From contig NZ_CP081002.1 in assembly GCF_029590555.1 (NCBI RefSeq), positions 676,501-740,500 of the forward strand: a stretch of DNA of 64,000 nucleotides. The letters run 5' to 3'. Both the position numbers and the translations under genes were made by a program. Origin of the DNA: Sphingobium sp. V4 (GTDB lineage: Bacteria > Pseudomonadota > Alphaproteobacteria > Sphingomonadales > Sphingomonadaceae). The notes below the pieces were generated by a model that ran no database searches, was not told the origin of the DNA, and worked only from the letters and a program-made list of their open reading frames with translations. Below are positions 1 through 8,353 of the stretch, one piece after another. The stretch's first letter is position 1. Every line of letters begins with the position of its first letter.

Positions 1-1049
1 GCATGTGGTTCCTAAACAGCGCGGCGCTCGATCGGCTGCTGTCCGGCGCAGTACCCCCGACGGGAATGGAGCGCGAGGACGGGCGCTGGACGGGACGGCT
101 GTTCGACGCCGACGCCTGGCTGCGGTCGGCGCTGGGCGGCGTGCCACCGGACATGGGATCGATCGGCAAGGAGCTGGCGTCCCTGGGCGTAACTGGCATC
201 ACCGACATGTCACCGGCCAATGACGACCGCATGGCGGGGCATTTCGCGGCGGAGCGGGATACCGGACGGTTGCCGCAACGGATACTGCTGGCCGGAACGC
301 TGGCGCTGTCTGACGCGCCGCGGCACGCTTCCGTGACGATCGGCGCCGCCAAGCTGCATCTGCACGAGCATCAGTTGCCGGATTTCGACGACTGCGTGGC
401 GTTCGTGAGCGACGCGCATGAGCGCGACCGTGTCGCCGCGATCCATTGCACGACCGAGGTCGAACTGGTGTTCGCGCTTGCTGCGCTGAAGGAGGCCGGC
501 GTCCGGCCGGGCGACCGGATCGAACATGCAGGCATAACCCCCGATCCCCTGCTGGCGCAGATGGCGGAAATGCGCCTCCACGTCGTCAGCCAGCCGCATT
601 TCATCGCCGAGCGCGGCGACCAGTATCTGGCCGACGTCGAACCGCGTGAACGCGCGCTCCTGTATCGGCTCGCCGCCTTCCGGCGGGCGGGCGTGACGCT
701 CGCGGCGGGCAGCGATGCCCCCTATGGCCGCCCCGATCCCTGGGCGTCCATGCGCGCGGCCGTATCGCGCCGGACCGCAACCGGGATCACTATCGGCCAT
801 GATGAGGCACTGACGCCCGAGGAAGCGCGCGACCTGTTCCTCGCCGATCCCCTGGAACTGGGCCATATTCGCCGGATCAGGGAAGGCGCGCCGGCCGACC
901 TCTGCCTGCTCGACCGCGGCTGGGCGCAGGCGCGCACGCGGCTGGACGCGGCCGATGTCCGCATGACCCTGATCGCCGGATCAACCGTCCATGATCGCGT
1001 CGACCAGTCCCCAGTCCAGCGCCGTCCGCGCACTGATGCGCCTGCCTGA
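1..1049 (+). CDS. Amidohydrolase (Amidohydro_3/YtcJ-like), 5' truncated by the window edge
   Basis: C-terminal about 350 residues of a metal-dependent amidohydrolase of the Amidohydro_3 (YtcJ) group. The first visible residues (WFLNSAALDRL, then the TGRLFD turn) correspond to the middle of that family, about 150-200 residues in, so the N-terminal metal motif and the true start lie outside the window. The ATG at base 3 is internal. Later landmarks are the IHCTTEVE, IEHAG and AAGSDAPYG segments; the last carries the conserved metal-site Asp. The substrate is unknown; the family hydrolyses amide or cyclic C-N/C-O bonds. The last roughly 16 residues are read antisense to the end of the convergent crotonase gene, and the two coding ends overlap by 69 bp. 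Confidence 0.85.
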   Translation, partial: MWFLNSAALDRLLSGAVPPTGMEREDGRWTGRLFDADAWLRSALGGVPPDMGSIGKELASLGVTGITDMSPANDDRMAGHFAAERDTGRLPQRILLAGTLALSDAPRHASVTIGAAKLHLHEHQLPDFDDCVAFVSDAHERDRVAAIHCTTEVELVFALAALKEAGVRPGDRIEHAGITPDPLLAQMAEMRLHVVSQPHFIAERGDQYLADVEPRERALLYRLAAFRRAGVTLAAGSDAPYGRPDPWASMRAAVSRRTATGITIGHDEALTPEEARDLFLADPLELGHIRRIREGAPADLCLLDRGWAQARTRLDAADVRMTLIAGSTVHDRVDQSPVQRRPRTDAPA

Positions 1050-1925
1050 CAGCATCATCAGGGCCGCGCGCTGCCGTCCGATCCTGCGCGCCACCGAAAC
1101 GCAGCCCCCCGCCCCCGGCAAGATGCCCATGGCAAGCTCGGGTAGCTGGAACCAGGCGAGGCGGCTGGCGGTCAAATGGCCGGCAAAGGCTGCCATTTCC
1201 AGCCCGGAACCGACGCATCCGCCCTGCACATGCACGTCGAGCCGGTCAGCGCAGCCTGCCATGGCGTGCGCGGGCAAGGTCGCCATGCGGATGGCGTGCG
1301 CTGTGGCCGGGTCACGCGTCGTGCCGAATTCGGCAAGGTCCGCGCCCAGCGAGAAGCTGCGCCCCGTCGAGCGCAGACGGATGGAGGCGATGTCCCGGTC
1401 CAGCGCCGCGAGATCGAACGCATCCCGCAACGCATCCCGCATCGCGCGATCAATCGCATTGTCGGCCTCGGGACGATCGAGGCAGATGTCGAGCCGATCG
1501 CCGTCGCGCAGGACGTGGACGGTGCCCGGCGGATATTGGCCCTGCGGCTCGCGTTCCGCGAGCCAGCGCGCATGGCCGGCACTCCCCTGAAGCAGGCCAT
1601 AGGCCATGGATTCGGCGACCAGCGCGGCTCCCATGTCCATCCCGTCAGTCAGGCGGAGCAGTTGCACCAGCACCGCGGCGGCTTTCGGCTGGGCCTCGAT
1701 GGCGGTGACAAGCATATCCAGCGACACCGGCGGCTCGACCAGCAGGTCGCAGCAAGCGGCAGCGGGATGATCACGATCGCCGAGGCCGATCAGCGGGCAG
1801 GGCGGCGGATGCCGCACTGCGTCCGGCGCCAAATCTTGGAGATCGACAAGAGCCAGCGCCGCGCCATGGTCCTGAAACGGAGTGACGAGCGTCTGCGGAT
1901 CGATGCGGGCGAACCGGTCGGCCAT
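981..1925 (-). CDS. Enoyl-CoA hydratase/isomerase (crotonase) with a long N-terminal extension
   Basis: 314-residue protein whose C-terminal part, from about residue 136 (TVHVLRDGDRLDICLDRPEA), is a crotonase fold. Both hydratase acids seem present: Glu in GSGLEMA and Glu in FQLPELA. The oxyanion segment is SFSLGADLAEF. The first roughly 135 residues are not a normal crotonase start; they include a PKAAAVLVQLLR...ESMAYGLLQG stretch that I recognise only loosely from longer crotonase-like proteins. The role is probably hydration or isomerisation of a CoA thioester in the surrounding catabolic pathway. No Shine-Dalgarno is visible before the ATG. It is convergent with the amidohydrolase and divergent from the IclR gene, so it is likely transcribed from the 1926-2202 interval. 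Confidence 0.85.
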   Translation of the reverse strand: MADRFARIDPQTLVTPFQDHGAALALVDLQDLAPDAVRHPPPCPLIGLGDRDHPAAACCDLLVEPPVSLDMLVTAIEAQPKAAAVLVQLLRLTDGMDMGAALVAESMAYGLLQGSAGHARWLAEREPQGQYPPGTVHVLRDGDRLDICLDRPEADNAIDRAMRDALRDAFDLAALDRDIASIRLRSTGRSFSLGADLAEFGTTRDPATAHAIRMATLPAHAMAGCADRLDVHVQGGCVGSGLEMAAFAGHLTASRLAWFQLPELAMGILPGAGGCVSVARRIGRQRAALMMLSGRRISARTALDWGLVDAIMDG

Positions 1926-2146
1926 CGGGGAAATGTAGAGGCAAGCGGAGGCAATGCCAAAGGACAGTCATCATTGATCGCCGAGGCGGTCTCCTGGGAC
2001 GAAGCCATGCATCCGGTCTCGATTCGGCGGCGGACTGTGGAACGAACGCATTGTCCAGAAGAGGGGTAACAGCGGGCGAGGGAGCAGCGGTAACAGATTA
2101 GGATCAAAGGGTAATTTCGATATAAACGAGAGTATCTCATTTTTAA

Positions 2147-2183
2147 TTGACAGACTCTCCGCGTTAGTGAACAACTATGTTCA
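2147..2183 (+). promoter_or_regulatory. Putative promoter -35 and palindromic operator before the IclR gene
   Basis: A perfect TTGACA lies at 2147-2152. A perfect 6-bp inverted repeat, TGAACA-acta-TGTTCA, occupies 2168-2183, where the -10 and start site should fall, 19 bp before the ATG at 2203. The -10 itself is poor. Placement over the promoter fits autorepression by the IclR protein, or IclR control of the divergent crotonase gene. A direct repeat GGTAACAG at 2065-2072 and 2089-2096 lies further upstream. Function is inferred. Confidence 0.45.
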
Positions 2184-2202
2184 TAAACCGAAGGAGAGGA
2201 CC

Positions 2203-3027
2203 ATGGCTCAAGTCGAGTCCAACAAGGCGAAGATCGCCAAGCGCGTTATCGAAGTGCTTGAATTCTTCGACGAAAATCACCCGCAGGCCACGGTGATGGA
2301 CATTGTCCGTCGCTTCGACCGGCCCCAGTCAAGCACCTCGGAATTGCTGTCCAGCCTGGTCGACCTGGGCCTGCTGCACAAGGACCCCTGCTCGCGCTCC
2401 TACTCGCCCACGCCGCGCGCGGCGATGCTGGCCGCCGCAGTGCAGCCGCGTCTGGTGCGCGATGGCGGGCTGACCGGCCTGATCGACCGGCTTTCGGCGC
2501 AGACCGGCCTGGGCGTCGCCGTTTTCGGCATGGTCGGGCTGAAGGTGCAGGTCGTCCACTGGCGCGGCGGCAAGCGCAGCTTCCGCACCGCCGGCCCCGG
2601 TTTCTGCGGCGGGCAGCAAGATTATCTGTCCGACTCCGCCGCCGGCTGGCTGATGCTGTCGACCGTCACCGAGCCGCGGCGCGGCGGCATGATCCGGCGC
2701 CTCAACGCCGAAGCCAGTGAGGACCGCAAATTCGCCACCGCCGACATGGTGGGGCAGGTCCAGCGCTGCCGCGATGAAGCCCATGTGAGTGGCCGGGCCG
2801 GCTTCGGCTCGATCGCGGACGTAACGGCGGTGCTGCTGCCCAACATGCCGGAAAGCCAGCCGCTGGCGATCGGCTTTGTCTATGAACCATCGGACCAGAT
2901 CGACGCCGAGGGCTTGCTCGCCACCCTCAAGGACGCGGTGCGTCGCTGTGTCGAAGAGCCGGCCCCCGCATCGGTTTCGCCCCTGTTCGATGCCCGCCAG
3001 CCGCAGTTCGAGGTCAGCCATGGTTGA
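2203..3027 (+). CDS. IclR-family transcriptional regulator
   Basis: 274-residue regulator. A winged HTH covers roughly residues 10-65 (KRVIEVLEFFDENHP, then MDIVRRFDRPQSSTSELLSSL), followed by an IclR-type effector domain. The start at 2203 is chosen because AAGGAGAGG sits just upstream; an in-frame ATG at 2167 has no such site. The stop overlaps the start of the amidohydrolase by 8 bp, so the two genes are co-transcribed and probably translationally coupled. A likely ligand is an aromatic or CoA-linked metabolite of the local pathway, but nothing in the sequence fixes it. Confidence 0.88.
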   Translation: MAQVESNKAKIAKRVIEVLEFFDENHPQATVMDIVRRFDRPQSSTSELLSSLVDLGLLHKDPCSRSYSPTPRAAMLAAAVQPRLVRDGGLTGLIDRLSAQTGLGVAVFGMVGLKVQVVHWRGGKRSFRTAGPGFCGGQQDYLSDSAAGWLMLSTVTEPRRGGMIRRLNAEASEDRKFATADMVGQVQRCRDEAHVSGRAGFGSIADVTAVLLPNMPESQPLAIGFVYEPSDQIDAEGLLATLKDAVRRCVEEPAPASVSPLFDARQPQFEVSHG

Positions 3028-4288
3028 GGTTAAGGACCAGGAACTGGCTCAGGCCGCGCGCAAATATTGGTCGGCCGAAGGATATACGGAAGGCGGCGTG
3101 ATCCGGGAGGTCGACTATGCCTCGCAATCGGGCGGTCTGGATCCGTCGCTGGCGGGCATCAAGATCGTCGACACCGACACCCATATTACCGAGGCGCCCG
3201 ATCTGTTCACATCGCGCGCGCCGGCCAACTACAAAGCAAAGGTACCCTATGTGAAGCTCGACGCCGACGGCGTCGAACGCTGGTATGTCGGTGACCGCAA
3301 TTTCGGCTCTATGGGCGGCAACGTCATCCGCGCCGACAATAACAAACTGCTCGGACGTCTCGCTTTTCCCAAGCTTTCACAGGCACATCCGGGCGGCCAT
3401 CTCATCAAGGAACGCTTGCAGGCGATGGACGATATGGGCGTCCATGCCCAGATCGGCTTCCAGAATTCGGGCGTGACCCAGGCGGGATCGCTGATGTCGC
3501 TCGGCGACCCCGACCTCGCGCTGGCCATCATCCAGATGTATAATGACGCCTCCGCCGAATATCAGCAGGTATCGGGCGATCGCATCTTCAACATGGCCCA
3601 TCTGCCTTTCTGGGACCAGACGGCGCTGGAAACCGAGGCGCGGCGGTGCGTAGACATGGGACTAAAGGGTTTCGTGCTACCCGACACGCCCGAACGGGTC
3701 GGCGTGCCCAGCTTCATGCATGAGTATTGGACGCCCTTCCTGGAGATGTGCGAAGCGACGGGGATGCCGCTCAACTTCCATCTCAATGCGGCGATCGATC
3801 CCAATACCTTGACCTGGGAAGGCTTCGGCTTCGAACAGACCCTGTCGGTGGTCGCCACCATGTTCTCGATCGGCAACGCCGCCACGCTGGGCAACTGGAT
3901 GGTGTCGGGTCGTCTGGACCGACATCCCAAGCTCAAGATCGGCCTGATCGAGAGCGGCGCGGGCTGGGTTCCGTTCGCCATCGAGGCGCTGGAGCACCAG
4001 TTCGACGAAATGCTGCCGAGCAAGAAGGGTCTGCTCAACAAGCGGCCGAAAGAATATTTCCGTGACCATTTCTGGGTCACATTCTGGTTCGAAAAGATCG
4101 CCCCCAAACTGCTGCTGGAGACGATCGGGGTCGACAAGGTCATGTTCGAGACTGACTTCCCGCACCCGACCTCGCTCTATCCGGGCGTCCAGTCGCATAT
4201 CATCGACGTGCTGGGCGGCTATGATTTCGAGGTGAAGAAGAAGGTGCTTCAGACCAACGCCACCGGCCTCTATAATCTGCCCTTCTGA
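3020..4288 (+). CDS. Amidohydrolase_2 family metal-dependent hydrolase/decarboxylase
   Basis: 422-residue TIM-barrel protein of the amidohydrolase 2 group, the same fold as ACMS decarboxylase and related nonoxidative decarboxylases. Metal-site features: DTDTHITE at 51-58, the NFHLNAAID segment (His on a later strand), IESGAGWVPF and ETDFPHPTSLYP (C-terminal Asp). The start at 3020 overlaps the IclR stop. The family removes carboxylates or hydrolyses C-C or C-N bonds of ring-derived acids; here it could act on a ring-cleavage or side-chain acid. Transcription ends at a strong hairpin-plus-T-run at 4299-4330. Confidence 0.9.
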   Translation: MVEVKDQELAQAARKYWSAEGYTEGGVIREVDYASQSGGLDPSLAGIKIVDTDTHITEAPDLFTSRAPANYKAKVPYVKLDADGVERWYVGDRNFGSMGGNVIRADNNKLLGRLAFPKLSQAHPGGHLIKERLQAMDDMGVHAQIGFQNSGVTQAGSLMSLGDPDLALAIIQMYNDASAEYQQVSGDRIFNMAHLPFWDQTALETEARRCVDMGLKGFVLPDTPERVGVPSFMHEYWTPFLEMCEATGMPLNFHLNAAIDPNTLTWEGFGFEQTLSVVATMFSIGNAATLGNWMVSGRLDRHPKLKIGLIESGAGWVPFAIEALEHQFDEMLPSKKGLLNKRPKEYFRDHFWVTFWFEKIAPKLLLETIGVDKVMFETDFPHPTSLYPGVQSHIIDVLGGYDFEVKKKVLQTNATGLYNLPF

Positions 4289-4298
4289 CCGAAGGCCT

Positions 4299-4330
4299 GG
4301 GCGCTCCCGACGAACGGGAGCGCCCTTTTT
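4299..4330 (+). terminator. Rho-independent terminator
   Basis: GGGCGCTCCCG (4299-4309), a 5-nt loop, then CGGGAGCGCCC (4315-4325) form a perfect 11-bp GC-rich stem, directly followed by TTTTT (4326-4330). It lies 10 bp after the amidohydrolase stop and touches the stop codon of the convergent DUF2889 gene. It has no T-run in the opposite direction, so it is a one-way plus-strand terminator. Confidence 0.93.
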
Positions 4331-5064
4331 CAGCGCTGGCGATAGCGGGTTCCGTCGAAATGATCGAGCGGTACGAGGGCACCCCCGCTGAAGTCGATGA
4401 TCTTCCCGACACGCCGCGCGCGCACCGCATTTTCCGGCTGAAAAGTATAGCAATTGGGCGGCACGCGGGTCGCGGTGGATTGCCGCTCCATCGGAATGAG
4501 CCGGCCATTGCCGAGGATCGCCCCCCACTGGAGCAGCCTTGCAGCTTCCCTCTCGCGTCCTTCCAGTCCCTCGATCCACTCGCGCAGCTTGAGCAGGGAT
4601 TCCCCGGCGATCGCGTCCGGCCTCTCCATTACATGGCCGCGATGCGCGAATTGCAGCACGGGGGTGCCGTCACGCCGGATCTCCGCGACGCTGAGGCCAT
4701 CGACCGGATCGCAGGCGACAATCTCATAACGGGTCGGGGCCTGGTCAGTGGCGTGGGCGGCGGCCAGCACCATGAGATCGTGCAAATGGGTGCAGTTGGC
4801 CTTCTTCTCGCCGCGGCCCGCAACGTCCGCAAGCGGCACGCCCGTGAAGGTGCCTTGCAATATCGCGGACGCGCCGGGACAGGTGGTCCAGGGAAGGCGG
4901 TCCAGGATCGAATCCACCTCTGTCACGACCACGCCGTCATGATGCAGGATGACGGCCATGCTGTGATAGTCGTCCTCGACAGCGGCGATCACCTGCCCGG
5001 CCGACGGCGTCACCAGGAAGCGGCGGCGAAAGCCCGACAGCCTGTCGAGCGCGGCGCTGTCCAT
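4330..5064 (-). CDS. DUF2889 domain protein, last gene of the P450-DUF35-aldolase operon
   Basis: 244 residues. I recognise the DUF2889 pattern: HHDGVVVTEVDS, then RLPWTTCPGA, then NCTHLHDL with an adjacent LAAAHA helix. Conserved Cys and His residues in these segments hint at metal or thiol chemistry, but the function is unknown. ATG 5064 has AAGGA at good spacing; a TTG at 5070 would overlap the aldolase stop. It follows the thiolase-fold aldolase with a 2-bp gap, so it is cotranslated with it and is a candidate accessory or downstream enzyme of the CoA-ester pathway. No signal peptide or membrane segment is seen. Confidence 0.8.
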   Translation of the reverse strand: MDSAALDRLSGFRRRFLVTPSAGQVIAAVEDDYHSMAVILHHDGVVVTEVDSILDRLPWTTCPGASAILQGTFTGVPLADVAGRGEKKANCTHLHDLMVLAAAHATDQAPTRYEIVACDPVDGLSVAEIRRDGTPVLQFAHRGHVMERPDAIAGESLLKLREWIEGLEGREREAARLLQWGAILGNGRLIPMERQSTATRVPPNCYTFQPENAVRARRVGKIIDFSGGALVPLDHFDGTRYRQR

Positions 5065-5066
5065 CG

Positions 5067-6227
5067 TCAATCCTTCGCCAGCAGCAGCGCCGCCGCCATC
5101 GGGCCACCGCCTGAGGTCGCGATCGCGACCCTGGGATCGCCGGCGATCTGCCGCGCTCCACCCTCTCCCCGCAACTGCACAACCGCCTCATAAGCGAAGC
5201 CGAAGCCATGCAGGCGACCCCAGCCGAGCTGGCCGCCGCCGGTATTCATCGGCAGGTCGCCGTCGAGCGCGATTCGCTTGCCACCTTCCAGGAACTGGCC
5301 GCCCTCGCCGATCTCACAGAAGCCCAGGCCTTCCAGCCAGGTGATCGGCTGGAAGGCGAAGCCGTCGTACAGCTGGACGGTATCGACATCCTTGACGCGA
5401 TAGTCGGTAGTCGCCCAGAGATCTCGGCCGGTCGGATAGGCTCCGGCCCATTCGGCCTGATCCCAGCTATAGCGTTCGACCGAACCGGCGCTGGCAGCGA
5501 TCCGGATCGGCGTTGCCTTCACCTCGTCCAGGGCGTCGCCTGCCGAAACGATGATGACCGTCGAGGCGTCAGTGAAGCGGTCGCAATCATAGAGGCAGAA
5601 GGGCGTGCTGATCATCCGCGCGCCCATATATTTGTCCATCGTCAACGGTTCGCGAACGAGGGCGCGCGGATTGCGCGCGGCATTGGCATGATCGTTCAAC
5701 GCCACCTGCGCGAGCTGCTCGCGGGTCAGACCATAGCGCTTCATGTGCCGCATCGCGAATTGCGCGGTCCAGTTGGCGGCGGAAAAGGCGCCGAAGGGCG
5801 ACACCCATTGCGAACTGCCCGACACGTCCTTGCGCCGTTCGAGCGGCGGAAACTCCTCCGGCCGGGCGAGGGCGGCGGCCTCATAGACGGTGCGGAAGCA
5901 GAGCACATGGCGCGCCAGGCCCGCCTTCACCGCAGCAGCGGCTTCCGCCACCGCCCCCAATTGAGCAGTCGCTTCCGCCGCGCCGACATGCCAGCGGGTC
6001 TTCAGCCCCAGCACCTCGATGAGATCATCTGCACTGACCGGCGAGAAGCCGAGAAAGCTCTGCATCTTGCCGGGATAGGTGGCGACGCCGTCGATCTGGT
6101 CGAGAGTGAGGCCCGCGTCGGCGATGGCTTCGCGCACGGCGTCGAGGGTCAGGCCCAGCGGGGACCGTGTCAGGCGGACACCGACCTCGGACATGCCGAT
6201 GCCGCTGATATGGGCTTCGTGCGCCAT
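5067..6227 (-). CDS. Thiolase-superfamily lipid-transfer/aldolase (Ltp2-like)
   Basis: 386-residue thiolase-fold protein. The usual thiolase nucleophile region reads VGAAEATAQL (81-90), with no Cys, so it is not a normal thiolase. It has a C-terminal YDGF (Tyr287) and GRLHGFGFAYEA (His340, Tyr346), matching the pattern of Ltp2-type steroid side-chain aldolases, where two tyrosines are catalytic. Those enzymes work only in complex with a DUF35 protein, and a DUF35 gene lies 3 bp upstream. Predicted reaction: retro-aldol cleavage of a beta-hydroxyacyl-CoA side chain. It lacks a clear Shine-Dalgarno, consistent with translational coupling. Confidence 0.85.
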   Translation of the reverse strand: MAHEAHISGIGMSEVGVRLTRSPLGLTLDAVREAIADAGLTLDQIDGVATYPGKMQSFLGFSPVSADDLIEVLGLKTRWHVGAAEATAQLGAVAEAAAAVKAGLARHVLCFRTVYEAAALARPEEFPPLERRKDVSGSSQWVSPFGAFSAANWTAQFAMRHMKRYGLTREQLAQVALNDHANAARNPRALVREPLTMDKYMGARMISTPFCLYDCDRFTDASTVIIVSAGDALDEVKATPIRIAASAGSVERYSWDQAEWAGAYPTGRDLWATTDYRVKDVDTVQLYDGFAFQPITWLEGLGFCEIGEGGQFLEGGKRIALDGDLPMNTGGGQLGWGRLHGFGFAYEAVVQLRGEGGARQIAGDPRVAIATSGGGPMAAALLLAKD

Positions 6228-6230
6228 GGT

Positions 6231-6635
6231 TCAGCCGACCTTTTCGAACAGGGGATACCAGATGCCGTCCTGTTCCTCGAACAGCACCTGGACCCGATCG
6301 TCGATATCGACCGCATCGACCGGGCATTGGACGATGTTGGTCGTCAGATAGACGCCCGGCGCATCGTCCAGCTTCACGCGCGCGATCACGAAGGGCACTT
6401 CCATGTCCTTCGCCCAGGACTGATGATTGACAGTATAGCTGTCGACCACGCCCATCCCCGACACCGCATGGGGGCCGACATTTTCCGACTGGCAATGGCG
6501 ACAGATTTCGCGCGGGGGATGGGTGAAGCCCCCACAATCACCGCAGCGGGTGATATTGAGCCGCCCGTCCGCGCCGCCGGTCCAGAAGGCGCGATTGTCC
6601 CGGTCGAGCCGGGGCCGCGAACGCTGCCAGGCCAT
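6231..6635 (-). CDS. DUF35/Zn-ribbon OB-fold protein, aldolase partner
   Basis: 134 residues. A zinc ribbon of the form CxxC-x10-CxxC uses Cys31, Cys34, Cys45 and Cys48, followed by an OB-fold (GVVDSYTVNHQ through DDRVQVLFEE). Proteins of this kind form heteromers with thiolase-fold aldolases and supply part of the acyl-CoA site. It sits 1 bp after the P450 stop and 3 bp before the aldolase start, the expected arrangement for an obligate complex. Confidence 0.9.
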   Translation of the reverse strand: MAWQRSRPRLDRDNRAFWTGGADGRLNITRCGDCGGFTHPPREICRHCQSENVGPHAVSGMGVVDSYTVNHQSWAKDMEVPFVIARVKLDDAPGVYLTTNIVQCPVDAVDIDDRVQVLFEEQDGIWYPLFEKVG

Positions 6636-6636
6636 G

Positions 6637-7890
6637 TCAGTCGGCCCAGACCAGGTGCAGGCTTTCCAGGCCGATCACATGACCGCCATGGAACACCGGC
6701 GGATGGTCGGGATCGAGCCGGAATTCGGGCAGGCGGGCGAGCATTTCCTCGTAGAGGACTTGCAGTTCGACGCGGGCGAGGTGCGAGCCCAGGCAGCGAT
6801 GCGGGCCGACCCCGAAGGCGATATGGACATTATTCTCGCGATCGAGGTCATAGACCTCCGGCTGCGGAAATTCCTTCGCGTCGAGATCCGCGGCCGGCAG
6901 GAACAGCTTGACGAAGTCGCCCGGCATCAGCTTCGCGCCCGCCAGTTCGGCCTCCTTCTTCACGATCCGCATCGGCACCGTGAAAGTATAGCGGCGCAGC
7001 ATTTCCTCCGCCGCCTCGGCGATCAGCTTGGGTTCGGCGCGCAGCTTGCGTTGCAGGTCGAGGTCGAGGGCCAGACCGCGCATGGCAAGGCCCATGCCGT
7101 TCATGACCGTATCGAGACCGGCGATGAACAATAGCACGCCATAATTCTCCATGTCGGCCAGTGTGGTGGGCTGGCCGTCAATCTCGAGCTTCCATAGCAT
7201 CGAGAGAATGTCGTCGCGCGGATTGTCGCGGCGGTCGAGCATCACATCGCGCATCGCTGCGGCAATCTTTTGCAGGCGACGCATCGACCCTTCGCGATCG
7301 GTGTCGATCGCCTCCATATGCTCCTTCACGATGGCGCGATATTCGGGCAGCCGGTCGAGCGGCAGGCCCAGCATCTTGAGGAACACCTGGACCGGCAGCG
7401 GCTCGGCCACGGCGGACATGAATTCGCAGCGCCCCGCCGGCTTGATCGTCTCGATCAGTTCGGCCGCGAGCGCGCTGATGCTGGCCTTCAGGTTCGCGAT
7501 CGTCTTGGGCGAGAAGACCTTTTGCAGCGGCTGGCGATATTTGGTGTGCTCCGGCGGATCGAGCGTGATCGGGACCGGCTGGGGGATGTGGGGCGCGCCG
7601 GGCGGCAGCGCCGCCAGCATCGCCTTCATCTGCGCAGCCGGCACGAATTCACTGGAGAAGGTTTCCGTATCGCGCGAGGCTTCATAATTGGCGGCATGGC
7701 TGATCGCCAGCCAGCCGCCGCCGTTGCGCGGCGTCCAGAAGACGGGCGGCGCGGTGCGCAGCAGATCCAATATCCGCTGGTGCGGATCGGCCAGCAGGCC
7801 CGGATCGGCATGGACGTCAAAGTCATAGACCAGCGCATCGGGCACATGGGCCGGCTTGGCTGCTATCGGGCTGAGGGCTGCGTGAACCAT
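6637..7890 (-). CDS. Cytochrome P450
   Basis: 417-residue soluble class I P450. The heme-ligand loop is FGVGPHRCLG with Cys366; the I-helix oxygen-binding motif is AGLDT (257-261); the ExxR pair is Glu296/Arg299 in EEMLRR. The start at 7890 is preceded by GGAGA; longer in-frame starts extend across the divergent promoter and lack homology. It heads a four-gene operon with DUF35, aldolase and DUF2889. The ferredoxin it probably uses is transcribed divergently 215 bp away. Likely role: hydroxylation of a hydrophobic cyclic substrate or its side chain. Confidence 0.95.
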   Translation of the reverse strand: MVHAALSPIAAKPAHVPDALVYDFDVHADPGLLADPHQRILDLLRTAPPVFWTPRNGGGWLAISHAANYEASRDTETFSSEFVPAAQMKAMLAALPPGAPHIPQPVPITLDPPEHTKYRQPLQKVFSPKTIANLKASISALAAELIETIKPAGRCEFMSAVAEPLPVQVFLKMLGLPLDRLPEYRAIVKEHMEAIDTDREGSMRRLQKIAAAMRDVMLDRRDNPRDDILSMLWKLEIDGQPTTLADMENYGVLLFIAGLDTVMNGMGLAMRGLALDLDLQRKLRAEPKLIAEAAEEMLRRYTFTVPMRIVKKEAELAGAKLMPGDFVKLFLPAADLDAKEFPQPEVYDLDRENNVHIAFGVGPHRCLGSHLARVELQVLYEEMLARLPEFRLDPDHPPVFHGGHVIGLESLHLVWAD

Positions 7891-8105
7891 GATGTCTCCG
7901 GCTATCCTGCTTCCTGTTTTGGCCGGTGTCGCCCGCATGGCGGACAAAGGCAAATGGGTTGGCACAGCCTCGTCGCAATACCGCAGGGACGATCGCCACA
8001 ATCACCCGATCCCGCGCGTATCGTGGCGGCGATTGAGCGTTAGGACGAGTTGATCGCCGTCCCAATCTCCTTTCTAAGGAAGACAAGCATCGCTGGAGAG
8101 GCGTC

Positions 8106-8336
8106 ATGAAAATCCGCATCGAAAGAGCGGCGTGCGTGGGCAATGCCCGCTGTGCCGCCGTGTCAGACACCCTCTATCCGCTCGACGAGGACGGCTACAT
8201 CGCGACCGACGGTTTCGAGGTTCCCGAGGGCATGGAAAAGATCGCGAAAAACGGCGCGCGCGCCTGTCCCGAGCGGATCATCTTCGTGATCGAGGATGAC
8301 GACAGCATCAGCTGGCCCCCGGCGGCCAAGGCCTGA
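8106..8336 (+). CDS. [3Fe-4S] ferredoxin, probable P450 electron donor
   Basis: 76-residue small ferredoxin. Three cluster cysteines are visible: Cys10, Cys16 and Cys54 (the CP pair), giving C-x5-C-x37-CP with the middle ligand position of a 4Fe cluster missing. This is the single-cluster 3Fe-4S type encoded beside bacterial P450s. It is divergent from the P450 gene and starts the HSD-ACAD-ECH gene string. No ferredoxin reductase is found anywhere in the window, so electrons must come from one encoded elsewhere. Confidence 0.93.
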   Translation: MKIRIERAACVGNARCAAVSDTLYPLDEDGYIATDGFEVPEGMEKIAKNGARACPERIIFVIEDDDSISWPPAAKA

Positions 8337-8353
8337 CCATCTTATCGGAGAGC

